Below are positions 28,415-35,601 of a stretch of 64,000 nucleotides of DNA, one piece after another. Source of the stretch: WHSW01 sp963742205 (GTDB lineage: Bacteria > Actinomycetota > Thermoleophilia > Solirubrobacterales > 70-9); the NCBI GenBank assembly GCA_963742205.1, contig CAVUKZ010000009.1, forward strand, positions 558,001 to 622,000. The letters run 5' to 3'. Made by a program: the position numbers and the translations under genes. Below the pieces are notes generated by a model that saw only the letters and a program-made list of their open reading frames with translations, ran no database searches and was not told where the DNA came from. The stretch's first letter is position 1. Each line of letters starts with the position of its first letter.

Positions 28415-29439
28415 CGGCGGAGGAGGCGCTCGCCGCCGCCCGCGAGGCGGGGATCAGGCGGCTGCGGATCCCGACCCCGTTCGCGGTCGGGCGCGTCAAC
28501 TGCTACCTGATCGAGGACGACCCGCTCACGCTCGTCGACACCGGCCCGAACTCCGGCAAGTCGCTCGACGAGCTGCAGCAGCAACTCGCCGACGCCGGCT
28601 ACGGCATCGAGCAGATCGAGCTCGTCGTGATCACCCACCAGCACATCGACCACCTCGGCCTGGTCGAGATCGTCGCGGCCCACTCGGGCGCCGAGGTCGC
28701 CGCGATCGACGCCGTCGTGCCGTTCATCGAGAGCTACGGCACCGACAGCGAGCGCGACGACGAGTTCGCCGGCGGGCTCATGCGCCGCTACGGGATCCCC
28801 GACGACATGGTCACCGCGCTGCGCAGCGTCTCGGCCAGCTTCCGCGGCTGGGGATCCGCGGCGCAGGTGAGCCGCCCGCTTCACGACGGCGAGCTGCTCG
28901 AGCTCCGCGACCGCCGGCTCGAGGTCCAGCACCGGCCCGGCCACAGCCCCTCCGACACGCTGTTCTGGGACGCCGACCGGCGGATCCTGATCTGCGCCGA
29001 CCACCTGATCGGCCACATCTCCTCCAACCCGCTGCTCTCGCGGCCTCTGGACGGCTCGACCGAGCGTCCGCAGGCGCTGGTGACCTACCTGCGGTCCCTC
29101 GCACGCACCCGCGAGCTGCCCGCCGAGATCCTCCTGCCGGGTCACGGCGACCCGATCACCGACCACGTCTCGTTGATCGACGAGCGGTTCGCCATGCACC
29201 GGCGCCGCGCCGAGAAGCTCGCCGGCCTGATCGCCGAGCAGCCGCGCACCGCGTACGAGCTGGCGCAGGAGCTGTGGGGCAACGTCGCCGTCACCCAGGC
29301 CTTCCTGACGCTGTCCGAGGTGGTCGGCCACGTCGACCTGCTGATGGACGCCGGCCTCGTGCGGGAGGTAGCCGAGGGCGACGTCGTCCGCTTCGAGAGT
29401 ACGGGCGCGGAGGGCGCGGTTACGATCCCTCCGCCGTGA
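28411..29439 (+). CDS. metallo-beta-lactamase-fold hydrolase
   Basis: Zinc motif VVITHQHIDHLGLVEIVAAH, later LICADHLIGH and LLPGHGDPITDH supply the remaining ligands. Cytosolic, 342 aa. After the MBL domain a C-terminal segment (EQPRTAYELAQELWGNVAVT onward) resembles the winged-helix tail of LACTB2/RNase-Z-like hydrolases. GTG start overlapping the mutase stop as GTGA. The substrate cannot be inferred. Confidence 0.88.
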   Translation: MTAEEALAAAREAGIRRLRIPTPFAVGRVNCYLIEDDPLTLVDTGPNSGKSLDELQQQLADAGYGIEQIELVVITHQHIDHLGLVEIVAAHSGAEVAAIDAVVPFIESYGTDSERDDEFAGGLMRRYGIPDDMVTALRSVSASFRGWGSAAQVSRPLHDGELLELRDRRLEVQHRPGHSPSDTLFWDADRRILICADHLIGHISSNPLLSRPLDGSTERPQALVTYLRSLARTRELPAEILLPGHGDPITDHVSLIDERFAMHRRRAEKLAGLIAEQPRTAYELAQELWGNVAVTQAFLTLSEVVGHVDLLMDAGLVREVAEGDVVRFESTGAEGAVTIPPP

Positions 29440-30455
29440 GCGCCCCGACCTCGACCACCACCTCTCCCCCGCGCCCGCTGGTGTCCGCCAACGGCGGCGA
29501 CGAGAACGCGCGGCCGCCGAAGAAGCGGATGCTGATCATCGTCAACCCGTACGCGACCACGGTCTCGGACCGGCTCAAGAACCTGGTCGTCTACGCCCTG
29601 CAGGGCCGATACGAGGTCGAGGCGGTCTCGACCGAGGCGCAGAACCACGCCACCGAGATCGGCCGCGAGGCCGTCGACGGCGGCTACGACCTGGTGGTCG
29701 CATTCGGCGGCGACGGAACGCTCAACGAGGTCGCCAACGGGCTCGCCGGAACCGACGTGCCGATGACCATCCTCCCCGGCGGCTCCACCAACGTCGTCGC
29801 GCGCACGCTCGGCATCCCCAACGACGTCGTCGACGCGACCGAGCACCTGCTCGGACTCGCCGACCGCTTCGAGCCCCGCAAGATCGACCTGGGGATCGCC
29901 AACGGGCGCCGGTTCGTCTTCTCGTGCGGATCGGGCCTCGACGCGAGCGCCGCGATGAACGTCGACCTGCGGCCGAAGCTCAAGGCCAAGGCGGGGCCGT
30001 ACTTCTACACCTACGTCGCGGTCTCGGCCTTCTATCGCCAGTACCTGCGCAACCCGATCCGGATGAGGTTCGAGACCGGCGGTTCAACCGCCGAGGGGAT
30101 CACCGTCCTCGCTCAGAACTCCGACCCGTTCACCTACTTCGGCAACCGCCCGGTGCGGGTCTGCGAGGGGATCGAGATCGACGACGGCACGCTCTCGGTC
30201 GCGGTGTTGCGGCGCGCCGCCCAGCGCGACATGGGGCCGATCATCGCCCGGGTGCTGATCGAGCGCCTGCGAGCGTCGGGGCACCGCCAGATCGATCACT
30301 TCGACGACGTCCTCGAGGGCCGCGTGACCTCGGTCTCCACCGACGTCGAGGGCGTGCCCCGTCCGTTCCCGATCCAGGTCGACGGCGACTTCATCGGCGC
30401 TCACGCCGAGCTCGAGCTCGGGATCGATCCCGGAGCGCTAACGGTCGTTGCCTGA
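29436..30455 (+). CDS. diacylglycerol/sphingosine-kinase-family lipid kinase
   Basis: DAGK catalytic domain: MLIIVNPYATTVSDRLKNL opens it, the nucleotide motif is LVVAFGGDGTLNEVANGLAG, and ILPGGSTNVVARTLG follows. C-terminal part GRVTSVSTDVEGVPRPFPIQ leads to QVDGDFIGAHAELELGI, typical of YegS/DgkB-like kinases. 339 aa from the GTG that overlaps the upstream stop (GTGA). It may phosphorylate a membrane lipid. Confidence 0.9.
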   Translation: MSAPTSTTTSPPRPLVSANGGDENARPPKKRMLIIVNPYATTVSDRLKNLVVYALQGRYEVEAVSTEAQNHATEIGREAVDGGYDLVVAFGGDGTLNEVANGLAGTDVPMTILPGGSTNVVARTLGIPNDVVDATEHLLGLADRFEPRKIDLGIANGRRFVFSCGSGLDASAAMNVDLRPKLKAKAGPYFYTYVAVSAFYRQYLRNPIRMRFETGGSTAEGITVLAQNSDPFTYFGNRPVRVCEGIEIDDGTLSVAVLRRAAQRDMGPIIARVLIERLRASGHRQIDHFDDVLEGRVTSVSTDVEGVPRPFPIQVDGDFIGAHAELELGIDPGALTVVA

Positions 30456-30888
30456 GCGCGACCCCGACTGCCTCTTCTGCTCGATCATCGCCGGTGAGCA
30501 GCCGGCGGAGATCGTGTTCGAGGACGAGATCTCGATCGCCTTCCTCGACGTCCGCCCCGTCTTTCACGGCCACTCGCTGCTCGTCCCGCGCGCTCACTAC
30601 GAGACGCTCGCCGACCTGCCCGCCGAGCTGATCGAGCCCTACTTCGCCGACGTCCAGCTGCTGAGTCGCGCGATCCCGGCGGCGATGGAGGCCCAGGGGT
30701 CGTTCGTGGCGATCAACAACGTCGTCAGCCAGTCGGTCCCCCACCTGCACACCCACATCGTCCCCCGGGTGCGCAAGGACGGCCTGCGCGGCTTCTTCTG
30801 GCCCCGCACCAAGTACGAGCACGACGACCACGCGGCGGAGACCGCGGCCAAGGTGCGCGCCGCGGTGGCGGAGCTGGCGAGCGCCTGA
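30448..30888 (+). CDS. second HIT-family protein
   Basis: 146 aa; histidine triad PHLHTHIVPRVRKDGLRGFF, Cys pair CLFCSIIAGEQPAEIVFED and GHSLLVPRAHYETLADLP. This is the Hint/HinT-like type and differs from the Ap4A-type HIT gene at 26554, so the two flank the operon and are not a recent duplication. The TTG start overlaps the kinase stop by eight bases. Confidence 0.92.
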   Translation: MPERDPDCLFCSIIAGEQPAEIVFEDEISIAFLDVRPVFHGHSLLVPRAHYETLADLPAELIEPYFADVQLLSRAIPAAMEAQGSFVAINNVVSQSVPHLHTHIVPRVRKDGLRGFFWPRTKYEHDDHAAETAAKVRAAVAELASA

Positions 30889-31052
30889 GCGGACCTCGCG
30901 GGCGCCCGCTCGATGCTCCGATGCGCGAGCGGCGTCCACCGGTCGAGCGCGCACATCGAGGCACGAAACGGGCTTGGATGTGCAGGACCTGCGATTCGGT
31001 CAGGGCGAGCCATCGGCACGGTCCGGCAGCCACCGTGGCCAGCGGGCCGCGC

Positions 31053-31589
31053 TCAGCTCCAGCTGAAGCGCACTTCGATGTCCGCGAACTCCTTGAACCG
31101 CCGGCGGTTGAAGAAGTGGGGCAGGATCTCGGTCACCAGGCGGGCGGCCGGGTCCCAGAGCGCGACCCAGCCGAGCAGGAGGATCGCCTGCGAGACGCCC
31201 TGGAGGACGATCTCGTCGGTCGCCCGGTCGATCGCGGTCGAGGCGATGATGCACACGAAGAGCAGCACGATCCCCATCCATGCCGCGATCTGGTCGGAGC
31301 GGGTCAGCGGGTCGACGTCGCGCAGGTGTCCGGAGGCCAGGGTCAGGTCGGCGTTGATCGCGGCGCGGACGCCGGCCTCGTCGGTCAGCTCGCGCTCGCT
31401 CTCGGGCAGGTAGAGCGTCAGCCACTGCGGGTCCTTTTCGCGGGCCAGCTCCCACTGGTCCAGCAGCGCCATCCGCGCGTCGTAGGTCAGCGGGCGGTTG
31501 GCGATCGGCCGGGCGTCGAACGGCTCGAACAGGTCGTCCGCGGTCGAGAGCCGGATCGCGAACTCGCTGCGCTTGAAGCGTTCATCCAT
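31053..31589 (-). CDS. membrane protein of unknown function (178 aa)
   Basis: The N-terminal half is soluble and charged (LLDQWELAREKDPQWLTLYL). Two hydrophobic segments follow: IAAWMGIVLLFVCIIASTAI and VSQAILLLGWVALWDPAARL, the latter ending before a basic FFNRRRFKEF. No family recognised. It overlaps the end of the next upstream minus-strand gene by eight bases, so the pair is probably an operon and the proteins may act together. Confidence 0.7.
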   Translation of the reverse strand: MDERFKRSEFAIRLSTADDLFEPFDARPIANRPLTYDARMALLDQWELAREKDPQWLTLYLPESERELTDEAGVRAAINADLTLASGHLRDVDPLTRSDQIAAWMGIVLLFVCIIASTAIDRATDEIVLQGVSQAILLLGWVALWDPAARLVTEILPHFFNRRRFKEFADIEVRFSWS

Positions 31590-32280
31590 CGCGTCGATCG
31601 AGCGGCGGCAGGTCGGGCACGCCGCCCGACCAGACGGCGTCCGGCTCGGGTGGCGGGTAGGTGCGGACCTTGTCGCGGTCGTCCGCGCCCTCGCGACGCA
31701 TGTGCCGGTACCAGCGCCCGTACAGCGGCGCCGCCAGCACCGCGAGGCCGGTCAGCAGCGCGAGCCCGGCGAGCATCCAGAGCTGGTGCACCAGGGGGTC
31801 GCTGTGGCCGTCGGCCAGGGCGGCGAGCGCGGCGAAGCCGATCGAGAGCCCGATCCCGTTGTAGTAGTCGAGCGGGAAGCGCCAGATCCACGGGACCTCG
31901 AACCACCAGACGTTGCCCCGCTTGAACCTCGCCACCGTGTAGGCGGGGTTGAAGACAAACCACATGTAGTCCCAGAAGACGGCGAGCGCGAAGAAGGTCC
32001 CGATCGTCCGCAGCTCCCCCGCGAGCGTCCAATCGACTCCCATGACGTACGGGAAGTGCAGGATGAGGATCGGGATCGTGAACGCGAACACGTGATACCC
32101 GGTGAGCGGCCGGTGGCCCATCACCAGCCCGTAGATCTTCCCGACCAGCCCGCTCCCGAGCCACCAGGTGGGCAGCCGCTGGGCCCAGCCGTAGCCGCCC
32201 TCGATCTCGATCTCGATGCAGGCCAGGCCGAAGCACCAAAGCCACAGGAGGATGATCCGGCCGACTTCGATCTCGTCCAT
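31582..32280 (-). CDS. multi-pass membrane protein of unknown function (232 aa)
   Basis: Four to six hydrophobic stretches, including IILLWLWCFGLACIEIEIEG, VFAFTIPILILHFPYVMGV and LWMLAGLALLTGLAVLAAPL, with many Trp/Tyr (WDYMWFVFNPAYTVARF). The C-terminus is a charged cytosolic tail. The start MDEIEVGRI at ATG 32280 faces the repeat element at 32313. I do not recognise the family. Confidence 0.7.
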   Translation of the reverse strand: MDEIEVGRIILLWLWCFGLACIEIEIEGGYGWAQRLPTWWLGSGLVGKIYGLVMGHRPLTGYHVFAFTIPILILHFPYVMGVDWTLAGELRTIGTFFALAVFWDYMWFVFNPAYTVARFKRGNVWWFEVPWIWRFPLDYYNGIGLSIGFAALAALADGHSDPLVHQLWMLAGLALLTGLAVLAAPLYGRWYRHMRREGADDRDKVRTYPPPEPDAVWSGGVPDLPPLDRRDG

Positions 32281-32312
32281 CGGCGCCGTATGGTGCTAAA
32301 CGCGTCGGACCG

Positions 32313-32405
32313 AGCCGAATAACTCGCGCCACGTCCTCCGCTCTCGCTCGAATTACTGGTCCGCGCTACGCCGCGGACATATTTTCTGCTCCGCGTCCGG
32401 GCGTA
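32313..32405 (+). ncRNA. candidate small RNA / dispersed element, copy A
   Basis: Matches copy B (48648-48740, minus) at about 85% over 93 bp, including a 28-bp identical block (about 32325-32352) with TCCTCCGCTCTCGCTCG. Read on the plus strand, the block is followed by hairpin GTCCGCG/CGCGGAC (loop CTACGC) and ATATTTTCT, an intrinsic-terminator form. The flank CCGCGTCCGGGCGT is shared too. A TATGGT/TAAA region lies 10-25 bases upstream. It covers the 3' end of the glycosyltransferase gene in antisense. Confidence 0.55.
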
Positions 32406-33306
32406 TGCGGCGCCATATCGGCCCCGAGCTGTTGCTCGCCCGGTAGCCGACCGAGTGGGCGACCAGGCCGATGCCGTCCAGCGCCCGGAACGCGGCCGGC
32501 TCGACCCGGCCGTGGAGCAGGTGATCGGCGACGTCGCGGGCGCTCCCCGCCAGCCCGGGCAGCAGCGGCCAGTGCGGCGCGGCGCCGGGGTGGCGCTCGT
32601 TGAGCCACCGAGAGCCGGCGCCATAGCGGGCGATCATCGCCAGGAACGAGACCAGGTCCTCGCGGTGGTGATGCGCGACCCGCGCGGTGGGCCGCTGCTC
32701 GAGCGTCCAGTCGCGCTCGCGCATCCGCCAGCAGAAGTCCACGTCACCGGCGGAGCGGATCCCGGACGCGAACCCCTCGAGGTCGGCGAACGTCCGCCGG
32801 CGGACGAGCAGGTTCCCGGTCGCCGCGGCGACCCCGGAGGAGCCGTGCATGCCCTCGGCCTGGTCGAGGAAATTGCGGTCGCGGGCGTAACGGGCCAGCA
32901 GCGAGTCCTGGTCGGACACACCGACGATCCCTCCGGCGACGGCACCGCAGCGCCCGCCGATCGGCTCGGCGAAGTACCTGCCGATGAGGTCGGGCGGCGG
33001 CACGCAGTCGGCGTCGACGAACAGCAGCCACTCGCCGGCGGCGACCGCCGCCCCCGCGTTGCGGGCGTGATAGGAGGATGGCTCCTCGGGCGCGTGGAGC
33101 ACCCGCGCGGTGTCGCCGAACGCGGGCCCGGCGACCCCTTCGAGCGTGTTGTCGACGACGATCAGCTCGTCGTCGGGGCCCAGGCTCAGCGGCGCGAAGG
33201 CCGCGCACGTTCGCTCCGCGTATGCCGCATCGCCGCGGAGCGGCACGATCACCGAGACGGACGGACGATGCTCCTCAGTCAGAGGGCGTGACCCGGTAGG
33301 CGTCAA
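32353..33306 (-). CDS. family 2 glycosyltransferase, stop codon supplied by the repeat element
   Basis: GT-A fold: SVSVIVPLRGDAAYAERTCA, then the metal Asp motif WLLFVDADCVPPPDL and the acceptor region AAATGNLLVRRRTF with RSAGDVDFCWRMRERDW. Inverting GT2 transferring a sugar to an unknown acceptor. TTG start inside the end of rel (32-base overlap). The last 16 or so residues (PDAEQKICPRRSADQ) and the stop lie inside repeat copy A, so the native C-terminus may have been altered. Confidence 0.87.
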   Translation of the reverse strand: MTPTGSRPLTEEHRPSVSVIVPLRGDAAYAERTCAAFAPLSLGPDDELIVVDNTLEGVAGPAFGDTARVLHAPEEPSSYHARNAGAAVAAGEWLLFVDADCVPPPDLIGRYFAEPIGGRCGAVAGGIVGVSDQDSLLARYARDRNFLDQAEGMHGSSGVAAATGNLLVRRRTFADLEGFASGIRSAGDVDFCWRMRERDWTLEQRPTARVAHHHREDLVSFLAMIARYGAGSRWLNERHPGAAPHWPLLPGLAGSARDVADHLLHGRVEPAAFRALDGIGLVAHSVGYRASNSSGPIWRRIRPDAEQKICPRRSADQ

Positions 33307-35515
33307 AGACCGCGTCCAGCGCCCGCAGCCGGTTGACGCACTGCTTCAGCTGCTGGGAGTCGCCCACCTCGACCACGAACCGGTTGCGGACCATCGGATG
33401 CTTGGTGGAGCAGTTGGCCTCGAGGATGTTCACGCCCACCTCCGAGAAGGTCCTCGAGAGATCTTCAAGGAGACGCGTTCGGTCCCAGGCATCCACCTGC
33501 AGCTCGACGCGGTAGGAGGTCGCGTTGTCGCCCGCCCAGGCGACGTCCGTGAACCGCTCCGGCGCCTTCATCAGCGCCTCGACGTTGCGGCAGTCCTCGC
33601 GGTGGATCGTGATCCCCCGCCCGAGCGAGACGTACCCGACGATCTCGTCCCCGGGCACCGGTCGGCAGCACTTCGCCAGCCGGACGACGACGTCGTCGAC
33701 GCCCTCGACCTTGATCCCGTAGCTCGAGGCGTCCTGGGTGCGGCGCTGGCGCTCGTCGCGGCCCTCGAGCACGCCGGCCAGGCGTGACTCGGTCTCGTCC
33801 CCGGCGACGGCCTCGCCGGCCTTCAGCCGCTGCATCAGCTTGTTGACGACCGTCTTGACGGAGATCTTGCCCTGGCCGAGGGCGATGTAGAAGTCGTCGG
33901 CCTTGCGGAAACCCATCTCGCGCGTCAGGTCGGCGAGCAGCGGCGAGCCCGCGATCCGCTGCGGCGGGAGCCCGTTCTTGCGTAGGCCCTCCTGCAGCTG
34001 CTCGCGGCCGCGGTGCTCCGCGTCCTCGCGCTTCTCGCGCTTCAGCGAGGCGCGGATCTTGTTCCGGGCGCGGCTGGTGCGCACCAGCGCGAGCCAGTCT
34101 CGCGACGGACCCCGCTCCTGCTTCGAGGTCAGGATCTCGACGATGTCGCCGCTCTGCAGCGTGTAGTGCAGGGGGACGATCTTGCCGTTGACCTTCGCCC
34201 CGACGCAGCGGTGGCCGATGTCGGTGTGCACGGAGTAGGCGAAGTCGAGCGGGGTCGAGCCCGCGGAGAGGTTCTTCACCTCGCCCTTCGGGGTGAAGAC
34301 GAAGACCTCGTCCTCGAACAGGTCGACCTTGAGCGCGGCGAGGAACTCGGTCGCGTCCTCGTCGCCGTCCTGCTCGAGCAGCTGGCGCAGCCAGGTCATC
34401 TTCTCGCGCGCCGAGGCCGACTTGCCGACCGCCGACCCCTCCTTGTAGATCACGTGCGCGGCGATTCCGTACTCGGCCGTCTCGTGCATGTCCGGGGTCC
34501 GGATCTGGATCTCCAGCGGACGCCCCTCGGGGCCGATCACGGTCGTGTGCAGCGCCTGGTAGAGGTTGAGCTTCGGGGTCGCGATGAAGTCCTTGAACCG
34601 TCCCGGCAGCGGCTTCCAGATCGAGTGGATGATCCCGACCGCCCCGTAGCAGTCCTTGACCGAGTCGACGATCACCCGCATCGCGGTCAGGTCGTAGATC
34701 TCGTTGAACTCGCGGCCCTTCTTCGTCATCTTCGAGTAGATCGAGTAGAAGTGCTTCGCGCGGCCCGAGATCTGGGCCTCGATCCCGACCTCGCTGAGCT
34801 CGGCGGCGAGAAAGCCGCCCGCGTCGGAGACGTAGTTCTCGCGCTCCGCGCGCTGCTGGGCGACGAGCTTCTTGATCTCGTCGTACTTGCGCGGGTGCAG
34901 GCGCTGGAAGGAGAGGTCCTCGAGCTCCCACTTGATCGCGTGGATCCCGAGCCGGTGGGCGAGCGGGGCGTAGATCTCCAGCGTCTCACGCGCCTTCTCG
35001 ATCTGCTTTTGCTTCGGCAGCGCCTCCAGGGTGCGCATGTTGTGGAGGCGATCGGCGAGCTTGATCAGGATGACCCGGACGTCCGTGGCCATCGCGACCA
35101 TCATCTTCCGGTAGTTCTCGGCCTGGTGCTCGTCGCGGCTCTGGAACGTGATCCCCGTGAGCTTGGTCACCCCGTCGACGAGCCCGGCGATCGGCTCGCC
35201 GAAGCGCTCCTGGACCTCGGCGAGGCTGGCCGACGTGTCCTCGACCGTGTCGTGGAGCAGCGCGGCGCAGAGGGTCTCGGTGTCGAGGCGCAGGCCGGCG
35301 CAGATCTTCGCCACCTCGACCGGATGGGTGATGAAGTCCTCGCCGGACTTGCGGCGCTGATCGGCGTGGCTCTCGCACGCGAAGGCGAAGGCGCGCTCCA
35401 CCGCGGCCCGGTCGACGGCCGAGTCGCCGTTGGTGCTGTGCTCGCCGACGACGGCGAACAGGTCGCCGAGCAGTGCCCGATCGTCCGCCGTGAGGTCCTT
35501 GGTGACCGCGTTCAC
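33275..35515 (-). CDS. rel: bifunctional (p)ppGpp synthetase/hydrolase
   Basis: RelA/SpoT homologue of 746 aa. Hydrolase HD domain: ALLHDTVEDTSASLAEVQER, with ILIKLADRLHNMRTLEAL. Synthetase domain: REFNEIYDLTAMRVIVDSV and FIATPKLNLYQALHTTVIGP. TGS domain: EVFVFTPKGEVKNLSAGSTP. The zinc-finger/CC region VVVRLAKCCRPVPGDEIVGY and a C-terminal ACT domain complete the protein. It makes and degrades the stringent-response alarmone. GTG start; 86 bases after recJ. Confidence 0.97.
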   Translation of the reverse strand: MNAVTKDLTADDRALLGDLFAVVGEHSTNGDSAVDRAAVERAFAFACESHADQRRKSGEDFITHPVEVAKICAGLRLDTETLCAALLHDTVEDTSASLAEVQERFGEPIAGLVDGVTKLTGITFQSRDEHQAENYRKMMVAMATDVRVILIKLADRLHNMRTLEALPKQKQIEKARETLEIYAPLAHRLGIHAIKWELEDLSFQRLHPRKYDEIKKLVAQQRAERENYVSDAGGFLAAELSEVGIEAQISGRAKHFYSIYSKMTKKGREFNEIYDLTAMRVIVDSVKDCYGAVGIIHSIWKPLPGRFKDFIATPKLNLYQALHTTVIGPEGRPLEIQIRTPDMHETAEYGIAAHVIYKEGSAVGKSASAREKMTWLRQLLEQDGDEDATEFLAALKVDLFEDEVFVFTPKGEVKNLSAGSTPLDFAYSVHTDIGHRCVGAKVNGKIVPLHYTLQSGDIVEILTSKQERGPSRDWLALVRTSRARNKIRASLKREKREDAEHRGREQLQEGLRKNGLPPQRIAGSPLLADLTREMGFRKADDFYIALGQGKISVKTVVNKLMQRLKAGEAVAGDETESRLAGVLEGRDERQRRTQDASSYGIKVEGVDDVVVRLAKCCRPVPGDEIVGYVSLGRGITIHREDCRNVEALMKAPERFTDVAWAGDNATSYRVELQVDAWDRTRLLEDLSRTFSEVGVNILEANCSTKHPMVRNRFVVEVGDSQQLKQCVNRLRALDAVFDAYRVTPSD

Positions 35516-35601
35516 CGGCGCCGCCGGCCCGCCCGGATCCTCGGCGCCGAGCTGGATGTGCCCGCGTCGATCCGCCGGGGGGGCAGCCGCCCCGTCCGCC
35601 G

